Below are positions 43,520 through 52,174 of a stretch of DNA of 64,000 nucleotides, piece by piece (the stretch's first letter is position 1; each line of letters begins with the position of its first letter). The stretch is taken from the NCBI GenBank assembly GCA_047623555.1, contig JBLHMP010000001.1, positions 1-64,000 of the forward strand, written 5' to 3'. The stretch is from NORP181 sp047623555 (GTDB lineage Bacteria; Pseudomonadota; Alphaproteobacteria; Rhodobacterales; Rhodobacteraceae). Both the position numbers and the translations under genes were made by a program. The notes beneath the pieces were generated by a model. It made no database searches. It worked only from the letters and a program-made list of their open reading frames with translations, and was not told the origin of the DNA.

Positions 43520-43543
43520 GGAGGTATTTTTGACGAGAAGAAA
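43520..43543 (+). repeat. Intergenic hairpin-plus-box module, copy 4
   Basis: The box GGAGGTATTTTTGACGAGAAG (43520-43540) follows the ilvE hairpin and a GCGC-rich tract. It is the most divergent of the four boxes, co-oriented with the preceding gene and about 20-35 bp before the next start. Confidence 0.45.
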
Positions 43544-43563
43544 TTGGGCTGATTTGTATCGCT

Positions 43564-44952
43564 TTGGGGGATGAATGCGTGGATGACGCCATTGCCAGTT
43601 CGGGTCTTGTCAGCGGCGGGACGATTTCGTTTCATCATCATTTGCGCAATGGCGACACCGTCATGTTTCAAGTGTTGCAGGCCTGTCATGAACTGGGTCT
43701 GCGGGATTTGCATATCGCCCCGTCATCCCTTTTCCCGTGCCACGAAACCCTGATCCCGTTTCTGCGTGATGGGACCGTTACCCGCATTACCACGTCTTAT
43801 ATGAATGGCCCGTTGGCGGATGCCGTGCGTGCGGGTGTTTTGCCCAATCCGGTGATCCTGCAAACCCACGGTGGTCGGGCCGCGGCCATTGAATCGGGTC
43901 GATTGGTGGTTGATGTGGCGTTTATTGCGGCCCCGGCGGTGGATGAAAATCATAACTTGACCGGTGCAATTGGCCCAGAGGCCTGTGGGCCGTTGGGCTA
44001 TGCGATGGTTGATGCAGCGCATGCCCGGCGGGTGATTGCGGTGACTGATTATCTGACCACAGATTTGCCAAGGATCTGCATTCCGGGCACGCAGATTGAT
44101 CAGGTGGTTCAGGTTGATAGCATCGGCAATGCGGCGCAAATCGTGTCCGGGACCACCGGCCGCGCGCCTTCTGACAAAGGCCGTGTCATCGCGGAGCTGA
44201 CAGCGCAGTTGATTGAGGTCTCGGGGTTGTTGCGCGATGGTTTCAGTTTTCAGACCGGGGCAGGGGCGACATCGTTGGCGGTGGCGCATGTATTGGGTCC
44301 GGTTATGGCAGCGGGTGGGATTACCGGTGACTTTGCCGCGGGTGGGATTACCGCGCCCTTGGTTGCGATGTTTCATCAGGGTTTGTTTCAGCGATTGTGG
44401 GATGTGCAGGCCTTTGATTTGGTTGCTGTTGCGTCGTATCGCGATGACCTGGATCATCACGCCATGTCTGCCGCTAACTATGCCAGCCCGGACCGCGCTG
44501 ATGCGATTGCCAACCGGTTGGACGTAATGATTTTGGGCGCGGCTGAGGTTGATGCCGCGTTTAGTGTTAACGTCACACTGGCCAGTGATGGCCGTATCAT
44601 TGGTGGTTCGGGTGGGCATTCTGATACGGCAGTGGGGGCGAAACTGCCGATTGTGACGACGACACTGACGGCAGGTGGGTTTCCCAAAATCGTAGAACGC
44701 CTGAGCTGTTTGACAACGCCCGGCGACAGCATCGGGGCCGTTGTCACCGAGGTTGGAATGGCCATTCATCCATCGCGTCCGGATCTGGAAAAACGGGCGC
44801 GTCAAGCCGGGTTGCCGGTCTTGTCGATCGAAAGTTTGCGCGACAAGGCCAATGCCTTGGCCACGCCCCCGGAACGTTTGCCTGCTGATGGGCGCATCGT
44901 TGCGATCTGTGAGTACCGGGACGGGTCGGTGATTGATGAGATCCGGCAATAA
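43564..44952 (+). CDS. citF: Citrate lyase alpha subunit-like CoA transferase
   Basis: A protein of up to 462 residues similar over its length to CitF, the subunit that transfers the acyl carrier between acetyl and citryl groups. TISFHHHLRNGDTV (about 21-34), QTHGGRA, GAIGPEACGPLGY and GGSGGHSDTAVGAK (about 347-360) are typical. The N-terminus is shorter than usual: an in-frame stop at 43531-43533 blocks any extension. The start may be the TTG at 43564 or, better placed after GGGGGA, the GTG at 43579. No citD, citE or citC is present, so a complete citrate lyase cannot be inferred. Role uncertain. Confidence 0.75.
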   Translation: MGDECVDDAIASSGLVSGGTISFHHHLRNGDTVMFQVLQACHELGLRDLHIAPSSLFPCHETLIPFLRDGTVTRITTSYMNGPLADAVRAGVLPNPVILQTHGGRAAAIESGRLVVDVAFIAAPAVDENHNLTGAIGPEACGPLGYAMVDAAHARRVIAVTDYLTTDLPRICIPGTQIDQVVQVDSIGNAAQIVSGTTGRAPSDKGRVIAELTAQLIEVSGLLRDGFSFQTGAGATSLAVAHVLGPVMAAGGITGDFAAGGITAPLVAMFHQGLFQRLWDVQAFDLVAVASYRDDLDHHAMSAANYASPDRADAIANRLDVMILGAAEVDAAFSVNVTLASDGRIIGGSGGHSDTAVGAKLPIVTTTLTAGGFPKIVERLSCLTTPGDSIGAVVTEVGMAIHPSRPDLEKRARQAGLPVLSIESLRDKANALATPPERLPADGRIVAICEYRDGSVIDEIRQ

Positions 44953-44955
44953 CCG

Positions 44956-45894
44956 TTAACTTTTGGGGTCGATGACCGCACGGGCTTTGCCGCGCTCAAG
45001 TCCCAGTTGATGTTCGCGCCAGATCACCAGAATGTTGCCTGCAACAACCAACGTTGCGCCGGCCATCATTACCATTGTTGGCAATTCATTGAACCAGACA
45101 TAGCCGATCAGGATCGCAAAAACCATGGACGAATAATCAACCGGTGCCAACATTGATGCGGCGCCGAAACGGTAGGACGAGGTGACCATAATTTGCGCCA
45201 CACCGCCGAGCAACCCAGCCAGAACAAGCAAAAATGCAGTGTAAAGGTCGGGTACAACCCAGCCAAACGGGATGGTCAAAAGCGATAAAACCGAGGCGGT
45301 CAACGAAAAGTAAAACACAATCGCAGCGGTGTGTTCGGTCTGAACCATCATGCGGACGTGGATCTGTACAAATGCCCGCGCGACAGTGGCGCCCAGGATC
45401 AGCATCGCGCCAAGCGTAGCGGTATCGCCCAGATCAGAGCCGCCGGTCAATCGTGGCCAGACCATGATCAAAACGCCAACCAAGCCGATGGCCACAGCCG
45501 AAATTCGTACCAGGCGAATGCGCTCTTTGAGCATGACTGCGGCCAGAATGACGGTAAAAATCGGGGTCGCATAGCCAATGGCGGTGACCTCGGGCAGGGG
45601 CAGCATACCAAGGCCGGCAAATGTCATGCCCATCGCCGAAGTGCCTAAAATTCCACGTATAAAATGGCGCATGGGCTGGCGTGTTTTTAGGCCATGACGC
45701 AAATCACCCCGTGTCATCAACCAGATGATGATGATCGGAAAGGAAAAGAACGACCTGAAAAACACGGCTTCGCCCGGTGGCACCTGATCTGATGTGGCTT
45801 TGATCAACGCACCCAGCAAAATGAACATGAATATTGCGCAGGTTTTCAACGCAACGGCCAGCACGGGCCGGTTTGAAGTCATCATTTTCGCCAT
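44956..45894 (-). CDS. EamA / DMT family transporter
   Basis: A 312-residue ten-helix membrane protein. EamA repeats are visible as ALIKATSDQVPPGEAVFFRSFF (about 30) and PVDYSSMVFAILIGYVWFNELPT (about 255). Probable metabolite exporter; the substrate is unknown. The ATG at 45894 was chosen over a GTG at 45915 because AGGGTT lies upstream. It ends 3 bp from convergent citF and is divergent from the amino-acid binding protein. Confidence 0.85.
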   Translation of the reverse strand: MAKMMTSNRPVLAVALKTCAIFMFILLGALIKATSDQVPPGEAVFFRSFFSFPIIIIWLMTRGDLRHGLKTRQPMRHFIRGILGTSAMGMTFAGLGMLPLPEVTAIGYATPIFTVILAAVMLKERIRLVRISAVAIGLVGVLIMVWPRLTGGSDLGDTATLGAMLILGATVARAFVQIHVRMMVQTEHTAAIVFYFSLTASVLSLLTIPFGWVVPDLYTAFLLVLAGLLGGVAQIMVTSSYRFGAASMLAPVDYSSMVFAILIGYVWFNELPTMVMMAGATLVVAGNILVIWREHQLGLERGKARAVIDPKS

Positions 45895-46031
45895 GTGCGA
45901 ACCCTGCGCCGACACGCCCGAAAGATCAACGGGTGGAATTGCCCAATGGATGGTTTTGGTCCCGGCAATAAAGGTATACCCCCCGTGATACGGTCGCTAA
46001 ATAGCGCACACACACTTAAAAGGATGATAAG

Positions 46032-46865
46032 ATGTTCAAGATTGCCTGCGTTATTCTGGCCGCAGTACTGGCTGTGCCTGCTTCGGCCCAGACATTGGAG
46101 CGGATCAAAGAGACGGGTGAGCTGAAATTGGGGTATCGCACCGATGCTGCGCCGCTTTCCTTTGCCGAGGCAGATGGCAAACCGGCCGGGTATTCGCCTC
46201 AGGTTTGCGTTTCGGTTGCTCAGTATATTGCCAATCGTTTTAAGATGGAAAACCTGAACGTTGTTTTTGTTCCTGTGGACACCAGCGATCGGTTTGAAAA
46301 AGTGGCCAGCGGCGAGGTTGATTTGTTGTGTGGTGTTTCAACGATCACCCTAGAGCGCCGCGAGCTGGTTGATTTTTCGGTTCCAACATATGTTGACGGC
46401 ACTGCGGTCATGGTGCCCAAGGGGTATGAAGGTGGTCTTGAATCCTTTGCTGGCAAAAAGGTTGGGGTCCGCGCCGGAACCACCACGTTTGATGCCTTGA
46501 CCGGGTCGCTGGCCGATGCCGGTATTGAGGCCGATATCATTGCCTTTGACAGCCATGATGCTGGGGTGGTCGCACTCGAATCCTCGCAGATTACGGCCTA
46601 TTTTGCCGATCAGTCGATTTTGCTGTTTTTGTATATCAACAGCGGTTTGCAGGATTCTCTGATGCTATCGGATGAGATTTTGACGATTGAAAAGCAGGGT
46701 TTGGCATTGGCGCGGGGCGATGCAGATTTCCGTCTGCTTGTGGATGCTGCCCTAAGTCAGATGTATTTTGACGGCACAATGGAAGAGATCTTTAAAACCA
46801 CTTTGCCAGGGGTTACGCCGGGCGTCGCCATTCAGGCGATGTATCTGACGTCTCCGACGAACTAA
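46032..46865 (+). CDS. Amino-acid ABC transporter substrate-binding protein
   Basis: A 277-residue periplasmic binding protein (SBP_bac_3). Signal peptide 1-19 (cleavage ASA-Q), then LERIKETGELKLGYRTDAAPLSF (about 22 on), and the C-terminal DADFRLLVDAALSQMY region. The Glu/Asp-rich ligand loop fits polar amino acids such as glutamate/aspartate, but this is a guess. The start has AGGATG upstream. No permease or ATPase is adjacent, so it must work with a transporter encoded elsewhere. A terminator follows. Confidence 0.88.
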   Translation: MFKIACVILAAVLAVPASAQTLERIKETGELKLGYRTDAAPLSFAEADGKPAGYSPQVCVSVAQYIANRFKMENLNVVFVPVDTSDRFEKVASGEVDLLCGVSTITLERRELVDFSVPTYVDGTAVMVPKGYEGGLESFAGKKVGVRAGTTTFDALTGSLADAGIEADIIAFDSHDAGVVALESSQITAYFADQSILLFLYINSGLQDSLMLSDEILTIEKQGLALARGDADFRLLVDAALSQMYFDGTMEEIFKTTLPGVTPGVAIQAMYLTSPTN

Positions 46866-46884
46866 TCCGTCATCAGATTGTGGG

Positions 46885-46909
46885 CCGGGCCATTTGTTTG
46901 GCCCGGTTT
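46885..46909. terminator. Bidirectional hairpin terminator
   Basis: CCGGGCC (46885-46891) and GGCCCGG (46900-46906) form a 7-bp G/C stem with a T-rich loop, between the convergent binding-protein and serine-hydrolase genes, followed by TTTA. Confidence 0.6.
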
Positions 46910-46911
46910 AC

Positions 46912-48114
46912 CTATTTATGGGCCATCGCAACGGCGCGGATGGCGTTTAGGGTGTTAACCTCAAATTCAGTGTTCAGGAAATCCGGGAAGGTCGAGAGCT
47001 TGACCGCAACCAGATTGTCCTCGGGCGAGATATAGATCATCTGGCCGAACACACCCAAAGCAATGATCGTTTGTCGCGTGGTGTCTTCGATCCAGAATTT
47101 GTTGCGATAACAGAAATTTGGCAGAGTTTCTCGGCCAAAATCATCAAATAATCCATGTGGGCCGCTGCGGGTATCGTCGATCCAGGATTTGGGGATGACC
47201 TGGTTATCGCCGATTTTCCCGTCGTTCAAATGCAGCAGACCAAAGCGCGCAAAATCGCGCAAAGTGGCGCTGAACCCGCCATCTGCAAGCGCATATCCGG
47301 CGGGGTCTACCGTAAAGAACGCATCATTCTCAGCGCCAATTTTTGACCAAAGCTCATCGCTGACCAATTGGGCAAGGCCCTTGCCGGACGCTTTTTGCAT
47401 CACAAAGGCCAGCACGTCGGTTTCGATGGACCGATAGTCAAATCGCGTTCCGTGTTCGGCAACCTGAACTTTTAGCGACAGGATTTGTTCCCACATAGAA
47501 GCGGGCCAATGGGTTGCCGGATCGGCCCCGGTGGGGATTGGTTTCCAACCGCAGGCAACGTCGGTCTTGGCGATATCGGAATCGAGTGCAGTATACGTTT
47601 CGTCAAATTTTACGCCGGAGGTCATGTCCAGAACATGCTGTAACAGCGCGCCATTCCAGGCGGTGTCGGCCAGCTCGGGTAAAACGTCAGTGACAGGGCG
47701 TGCCGGGTCAAGCAGGCCACGCCCGATCAGAATGCCGGCAACCGTCGACACCACGGATTTGGACACAGATTGCGCCAAATGCTGCGTGTCAGGTGTCATG
47801 CCATTGTGGTAACTTTCGTGGATCACTTTGCCATCCACGGCTATCAGGAACCCGTCGGTGAACGTATCCTGCAGCAGTTGGTCGACGGTCATTTGCGATC
47901 CGTCAACTGCGCCAAATTCAACGCCACCTATATCGCGTAAATCCTGCGGCATTGGGATCGCCGGGCGTGTTCCCCGACTGACATCTTCCGTTGGCAGGAT
48001 TTTGCGAATGTTCTGAAAACTCCAACGATTCCACGGCGCACGATCCCAATCGGCTGGGGGAATGTCGGCCGGATCCAGATTGGAATTACCGGTAATTTGA
48101 GGCGTGGAGGGCAT
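46912..48114 (-). CDS. Serine hydrolase, beta-lactamase fold
   Basis: A 400-residue class C beta-lactamase-like hydrolase. The catalytic S-x-x-K is in LAQSVSKSVVS (about 112-116) and the Tyr motif in DYRSIETDVLAF (about 218). The sequence resembles the 6-aminohexanoate-dimer hydrolase (NylB-like)/esterase group rather than true beta-lactamases. No signal peptide is seen, so it is probably cytoplasmic. It is next to the polyamine transporter operon but is separated from it by a terminator. Confidence 0.85.
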   Translation of the reverse strand: MPSTPQITGNSNLDPADIPPADWDRAPWNRWSFQNIRKILPTEDVSRGTRPAIPMPQDLRDIGGVEFGAVDGSQMTVDQLLQDTFTDGFLIAVDGKVIHESYHNGMTPDTQHLAQSVSKSVVSTVAGILIGRGLLDPARPVTDVLPELADTAWNGALLQHVLDMTSGVKFDETYTALDSDIAKTDVACGWKPIPTGADPATHWPASMWEQILSLKVQVAEHGTRFDYRSIETDVLAFVMQKASGKGLAQLVSDELWSKIGAENDAFFTVDPAGYALADGGFSATLRDFARFGLLHLNDGKIGDNQVIPKSWIDDTRSGPHGLFDDFGRETLPNFCYRNKFWIEDTTRQTIIALGVFGQMIYISPEDNLVAVKLSTFPDFLNTEFEVNTLNAIRAVAMAHK

Positions 48115-48133
48115 GAGACATCCTGTGATTGGG

Positions 48134-48159
48134 AAAAATGGCCCGGCGTGAACCGGGCC
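48134..48159 (-). terminator. Terminator of the pot-like operon
   Basis: On the minus strand GGCCCGG, a 6-base loop and CCGGGCC form a perfect 7-bp stem followed by ATTTTT, 10 bp after the potD-like stop. Confidence 0.75.
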
Positions 48160-48168
48160 TTTTGGACG

Positions 48169-49197
48169 TCATTTATTCAGTTCGGTCCAGATCTGCGTAT
48201 AGATCTTGGTCACAGCCGTAGGGCAAGTGATGGCGACATAACCGGCGGCGCGATGTTCTTCGGGAATGTTCACCTCGGGTGCGGCTTTCATTTCATCCGA
48301 CATATAGGCCTCAGACCCGGCGATGCCATTGGCATAGCGGGCAAATTCAGAGATCAGGGCCGCGTTTTGCGGGTCCATGATAAAGTTCTGGAACAGTTTT
48401 GCGTTCTCAACATTCTTGGCATCCGCCAGCACGACAACGTTGTCTGACCAGATCGGATAGCCCTCTTTTGGATAGCCATAGACATAGTTGTCGTTCTGCA
48501 ACCGCACCCGCATAGACGACCCGTTCCAGTTGGTTCCGGCGGCATAGTCGCCTTTGACGAACTTCTCGATATTGCCGTATTCAATTGCCAACCATTTCGG
48601 TTTTGCCGCCACCAAGGTATCACGCACCTTACGCAGGACGGTCTTTTCTGACGTACATTGCTCGCCGCCAACATAGCGGATCGTCAGGGCCATGATGTCG
48701 GCCATTTCTGGCACCACAACGATTTTTCCAATCAGCTCTTCTGGTGGATCAAGAAAGATCGAGGAGGTGTTTGGATCACCGGAATAGACCGACGTATCAA
48801 CCGTTAAACCGATGGTGCCCCACTGCCATGGCACCGAATAATGGCGGCCCGGATCGTAAGGCACATCAACCTGACCCTCGGCCATATTGCCAAAATTTGA
48901 CATCTGGTCGGGGCGGGTTTCAAGCAGCAGACCCTCGTTGATCCAGATCGGAATGAATGTTGCCGATGGCACCACGATATCATAGCCATGACCGCCGGCT
49001 TTGACCTTGGCCAACGCGGTGTCGTTTGAATCGTAATCAGTTAGCGTGACGTCGATATCATACTCGGCTTCGAATTTTTTGATCAGGTCAGGGTTGGTGT
49101 AATTACCCCAGTTGAAAATGCTTAGCTCGCCTTCGGCCAAGGCCGGTCCGGCAAATGCCAGCGCGGCGGCGCTGACCAGTGTTCCTAGTTTTCTCAT
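48169..49197 (-). CDS. Polyamine-type ABC transporter substrate-binding protein (PotD-like)
   Basis: A 342-residue periplasmic protein with signal peptide (1-21, ALA-E). LSIFNWGNYTNPDLIKKFE (about 24 on) and DYDSNDTALAKVKAGGHGYDIVVPS (about 53 on) are typical of PotD/PotF-type binding proteins, with acidic residues lining the polyamine site. The ATG at 49197 has GGGAG upstream; the frame to 49578 runs across the neighbouring permease gene and is not real. Last gene of the four-gene transporter run, followed by a terminator. Confidence 0.9.
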   Translation of the reverse strand: MRKLGTLVSAAALAFAGPALAEGELSIFNWGNYTNPDLIKKFEAEYDIDVTLTDYDSNDTALAKVKAGGHGYDIVVPSATFIPIWINEGLLLETRPDQMSNFGNMAEGQVDVPYDPGRHYSVPWQWGTIGLTVDTSVYSGDPNTSSIFLDPPEELIGKIVVVPEMADIMALTIRYVGGEQCTSEKTVLRKVRDTLVAAKPKWLAIEYGNIEKFVKGDYAAGTNWNGSSMRVRLQNDNYVYGYPKEGYPIWSDNVVVLADAKNVENAKLFQNFIMDPQNAALISEFARYANGIAGSEAYMSDEMKAAPEVNIPEEHRAAGYVAITCPTAVTKIYTQIWTELNK

Positions 49198-49220
49198 TGT
49201 CGTAGTCTCCCTTTGGTTGG

Positions 49221-50036
49221 TTATTTTTTCCATTTGGTAAGGAAAAAGAACAGCGTCACGATCACCACAGATAGGGCGAGAAACACCGATGAAATGGCAT
49301 TGATTTCTGGCGTCACCACGCGGCGTAGTTGGCCCAGCATATAGGTTGGCAACGTATCCTGGCCGCTGGATTTGACGAATTCGGTGATCACCACATCGTC
49401 CAGCGAAATAACAAACGCCAACATCGCCCCGGCCAAAATACCCGGTGCGAGGATCGGGAACGTCACATGGCGAAATGTCTTCCACGGTGGCGCGTAAAGA
49501 TCGGCGGCGGCGGTTTCCAACGTCAGGTTCATGCCCTGCAATCGGGCGCGGATCGGCATATAGGCAAACGGGATGCAAAACGCCGAATGCGCAATGATCA
49601 GATAGGCCAGCCCGGTGTATCCGGTCTTGACCTTGATCACTGCGAAAAAGATTAGCAACGCCACGGCGGTAACAATTTCCGGCACCATAAGTGGCTGATT
49701 AATAAGCGCAAAAACCGTTGTTTGGCCGCGATATTTCTTGACCCGTGTGGTGGCTAGCGCCGCCATTGTAGCCGCAGTTGTGGCAATGGCCGAGGCACTG
49801 ATCGCGATGACAAACGACCGGATCGAGGCCTCTTGCACCTGTTCATTGTGCCAAGCAGATTGATACCAGCGCAGCGAAAACCCTTCCCATTCGGCGAGGT
49901 TGACACCTTCGTTAAAGCTAAACGCCACTAGGATCAGGATGGGCGCGTACAGCAGGAAAAAACAGGTCAGCGCGATAAAGCCAAAGCCCGGTTGTTTGGT
50001 CAGGGAAAACGACCTTTTAGCCCCGAATTTAACCAT
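49221..50036 (-). CDS. ABC transporter permease (PotC-like)
   Basis: A 271-residue inner-membrane permease with six predicted helices. The EAA loop is EIVTAVALLIFF to LETAAADLYAPPWKTFRHVTFPILAPGI (about 190-218), the contact site for the ATPase. Start at 50036 with GAGGAC upstream; overlap with the PotB-like gene is 8 bp. Together with the PotB-like subunit it forms the channel for polyamine or related uptake. Confidence 0.9.
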   Translation of the reverse strand: MVKFGAKRSFSLTKQPGFGFIALTCFFLLYAPILILVAFSFNEGVNLAEWEGFSLRWYQSAWHNEQVQEASIRSFVIAISASAIATTAATMAALATTRVKKYRGQTTVFALINQPLMVPEIVTAVALLIFFAVIKVKTGYTGLAYLIIAHSAFCIPFAYMPIRARLQGMNLTLETAAADLYAPPWKTFRHVTFPILAPGILAGAMLAFVISLDDVVITEFVKSSGQDTLPTYMLGQLRRVVTPEINAISSVFLALSVVIVTLFFFLTKWKK

Positions 50037-50958
50037 GTCCGTTGTCCTCTCCGGCGTTGCGCACATAGCTGATTAACGCCACCATCACGATCAGTAACAA
50101 CGTCATGGACAATGCCGCGCCCAGTGGCCAGTTGCGGCCCTGGCCGAACTGCAGTTCGATCAGATTGCCGAGCATCAACTGCTTGCCACCGCCCAGAACA
50201 CGTGGGGTGATATAGGCGCCCAGTGAGGGCACAAAAACCAGAATAGACCCGGCGATAACCCCCGGTTTGACGATGGGCAGGATGATCTGGCGCAGCACCT
50301 TTAGGCGTGTCGCATACAGGTCAAACCCGGCCTCGACCAAAGTGAAATCGAACTTTTCCATGGCGGCATAGATCGGCAGCACCATCAGCGGCAGATAGAC
50401 ATAAACCATGCCAATCATGATGGCGGTGTCGGTAAACAGGATCTGTATCGGTTCATCAATCACACCGGCCCAGATCAGCACATTGTTGATGATACCTTTG
50501 TTGCGGATGATCTCAAAGATCGCAAATGTGCGGATCAAAAGGTTGGTCCAGAACGGAATCGTAATCAAAAACAACCACAAATCGCGCTGTTTTGGCGGTC
50601 TTGTTGCCATGAAATACGCGGTAGGAAAGCCGAACAGCAGCGCCAGCACCGTGGTAAATAACGACAGCCGGACCGAGCGCCAAAAGATCGACAGATGCGC
50701 GTCGGCAAAGCCCAACGTGTCGTCAAAAATATCGCGCTGCATAAAGACGTTGAACCAGCCATCGGTCGAGAATTGCCAGATAACGCCGCCATAGTCTCCA
50801 GCCGTCAGGAACGAATAAATCAACACGATCAGCAGCGGGCCAGAGGCCGCGAAAATTAGGATGATCAACGCCGGGGACAGCAGGAACCAGCGGCGGCGGG
50901 TTTCGACCTGATCGCGCTTTGTGGTGGCGTCGGCGTTGCTTAGGGGGGGATGTGACAT
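50029..50958 (-). CDS. ABC transporter permease (PotB-like)
   Basis: A 309-residue permease with an N-terminal hydrophobic segment and five more helices. LVEAGFDLYATRLKVLRQIILPIVKPGV (about 208 on) is the EAA loop. The first ~20 residues are cytosolic and rich in Arg. Only 4 bp separates it from the ATPase gene, and it overlaps the PotC-like gene, so the operon is tightly coupled. Confidence 0.9.
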   Translation of the reverse strand: MSHPPLSNADATTKRDQVETRRRWFLLSPALIILIFAASGPLLIVLIYSFLTAGDYGGVIWQFSTDGWFNVFMQRDIFDDTLGFADAHLSIFWRSVRLSLFTTVLALLFGFPTAYFMATRPPKQRDLWLFLITIPFWTNLLIRTFAIFEIIRNKGIINNVLIWAGVIDEPIQILFTDTAIMIGMVYVYLPLMVLPIYAAMEKFDFTLVEAGFDLYATRLKVLRQIILPIVKPGVIAGSILVFVPSLGAYITPRVLGGGKQLMLGNLIELQFGQGRNWPLGAALSMTLLLIVMVALISYVRNAGEDNGHG

Positions 50959-50962
50959 CAGA

Positions 50963-52063
50963 TCAATTCCGCAAAATCTGAATGTCTGCGGCGCGGCAGC
51001 TTAGGCCGACCTGTTCGCCGTTTTCAAAGCTGCTGCCATCTGATCGGTTTTGCACGCGGGCGATAAAATTGGTGTTCTCAAACCCATCCAACGTCAGATG
51101 GACATGGGTGTCGGTGCCAAAATAGACCGCATTGGTGACGCGCCCTTTGGCCAGATTGCCGTCGCCTTTTGCCAGCGTCACATGCTCTGGCCGGATCGCC
51201 AGCGTCACAGGGCCCAGGGGAACATCGTTTGGCACCTGGGATTGCACCACAGTGCCCGAGGGCAATTTTACCGTGGCTATCCCATCGTCAACCGACACAA
51301 GGGTGCCGCCAAGAATGTTGGTTTCACCAATGAAATCAGCGACAAAGTGATCTGCCGGATGGTCGTATATCTGCCGCGGGCTGCCAACCTGAAGAACCTG
51401 ACCATTACGCATGACGGCGATGTTGTCGGACATTGTCAGCGCTTCTTCTTGGTCGTGTGTGACAAAGATAAAGGTGATGCCTGTCTCATGTTGCAGGCGC
51501 TTCAACTCGATCTGCATTTCTTTGCGCAGTTTTGAATCCAACGCGGATAGCGGTTCATCCAGCAGCAACACCTTGGGTCGCGGTGCCAATGCCCGGGCCA
51601 ATGCAATTCGCTGCTGCTGGCCGCCCGAAAGCTGGGCGATTTTGCGGTCTTTCATCGCCTGCATCTGCACCAGTTGCAGCATCTCGGCGACGGTCGCGGC
51701 GATTTCAGATTTTGGGCGGCCCTGCATCAAAAGCCCAAAACTGATGTTTTCTGAGGCGGTCATATGCGGGAACAATGCATAGTTCTGAAACACCGTGTTG
51801 ATCGGGCGTTCATAGGGCGGCAACAGCGAAATATCATCGCCATGCAGCATGATTTGCCCGGATGTCGGATGATCAAACCCGGCGATCAACCGTAACAATG
51901 TGGTTTTGCCACAGCCCGATGGGCCAAGTAGCGTAAAGAATTCGTTCTGTTGAATTTCGATGGACACATTGTCTAGTGCGACAACCTTACCAGCCCCCTG
52001 ACCAAAGATCTTTGACACACCTCGGGCATCAATTGCTGCCGTCTGATCTGGCTTGGTCGTCAT
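50963..52063 (-). CDS. ABC transporter ATP-binding protein (PotA-like)
   Basis: A 366-residue ATPase. Walker A GPSGCGKTT (about 45-53), signature LSGGQQQR (about 143), Walker B VLLLDEPLSALD (about 165-176) and H-loop THDQEE (about 197), followed by a TOBE-like C-terminal domain (about 270-360; RPEHVTLA). It energises uptake by the PotBC-like permease. The ATG at 52063 has GGGGAAG upstream; longer frames cross the divergent promoter. First gene of potA-B-C-D. Confidence 0.93.
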   Translation of the reverse strand: MTTKPDQTAAIDARGVSKIFGQGAGKVVALDNVSIEIQQNEFFTLLGPSGCGKTTLLRLIAGFDHPTSGQIMLHGDDISLLPPYERPINTVFQNYALFPHMTASENISFGLLMQGRPKSEIAATVAEMLQLVQMQAMKDRKIAQLSGGQQQRIALARALAPRPKVLLLDEPLSALDSKLRKEMQIELKRLQHETGITFIFVTHDQEEALTMSDNIAVMRNGQVLQVGSPRQIYDHPADHFVADFIGETNILGGTLVSVDDGIATVKLPSGTVVQSQVPNDVPLGPVTLAIRPEHVTLAKGDGNLAKGRVTNAVYFGTDTHVHLTLDGFENTNFIARVQNRSDGSSFENGEQVGLSCRAADIQILRN

Positions 52064-52131
52064 AATGGTCTTCCCCTTTTGGTCCCTGATTGTAACAAAA
52101 CCGCAGGTGTCCGGTAAAATAAATAGCCCCA

Positions 52132-52161
52132 TTGGGTCATATCGGGTTATTATCGACCCAA
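52132..52161. promoter_or_regulatory. Inverted repeat in the potA / LuxR divergent promoter
   Basis: TTGGGTC (52132-52138) and GACCCAA (52155-52161) are perfect complements with a 16-base spacer that itself contains ATCGGGT and TATCGA. It is in the 111-bp region between the ATPase gene and the divergent LuxR-type gene, a fitting operator for that regulator. Confidence 0.45.
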
Positions 52162-52174
52162 GACGAACCACGAG

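Noticed and set aside
43723..44949. 408-codon open frame on the minus strand
   Set aside because: It is the antisense shadow of the citF-like gene, with no ribosome binding site and no family features.
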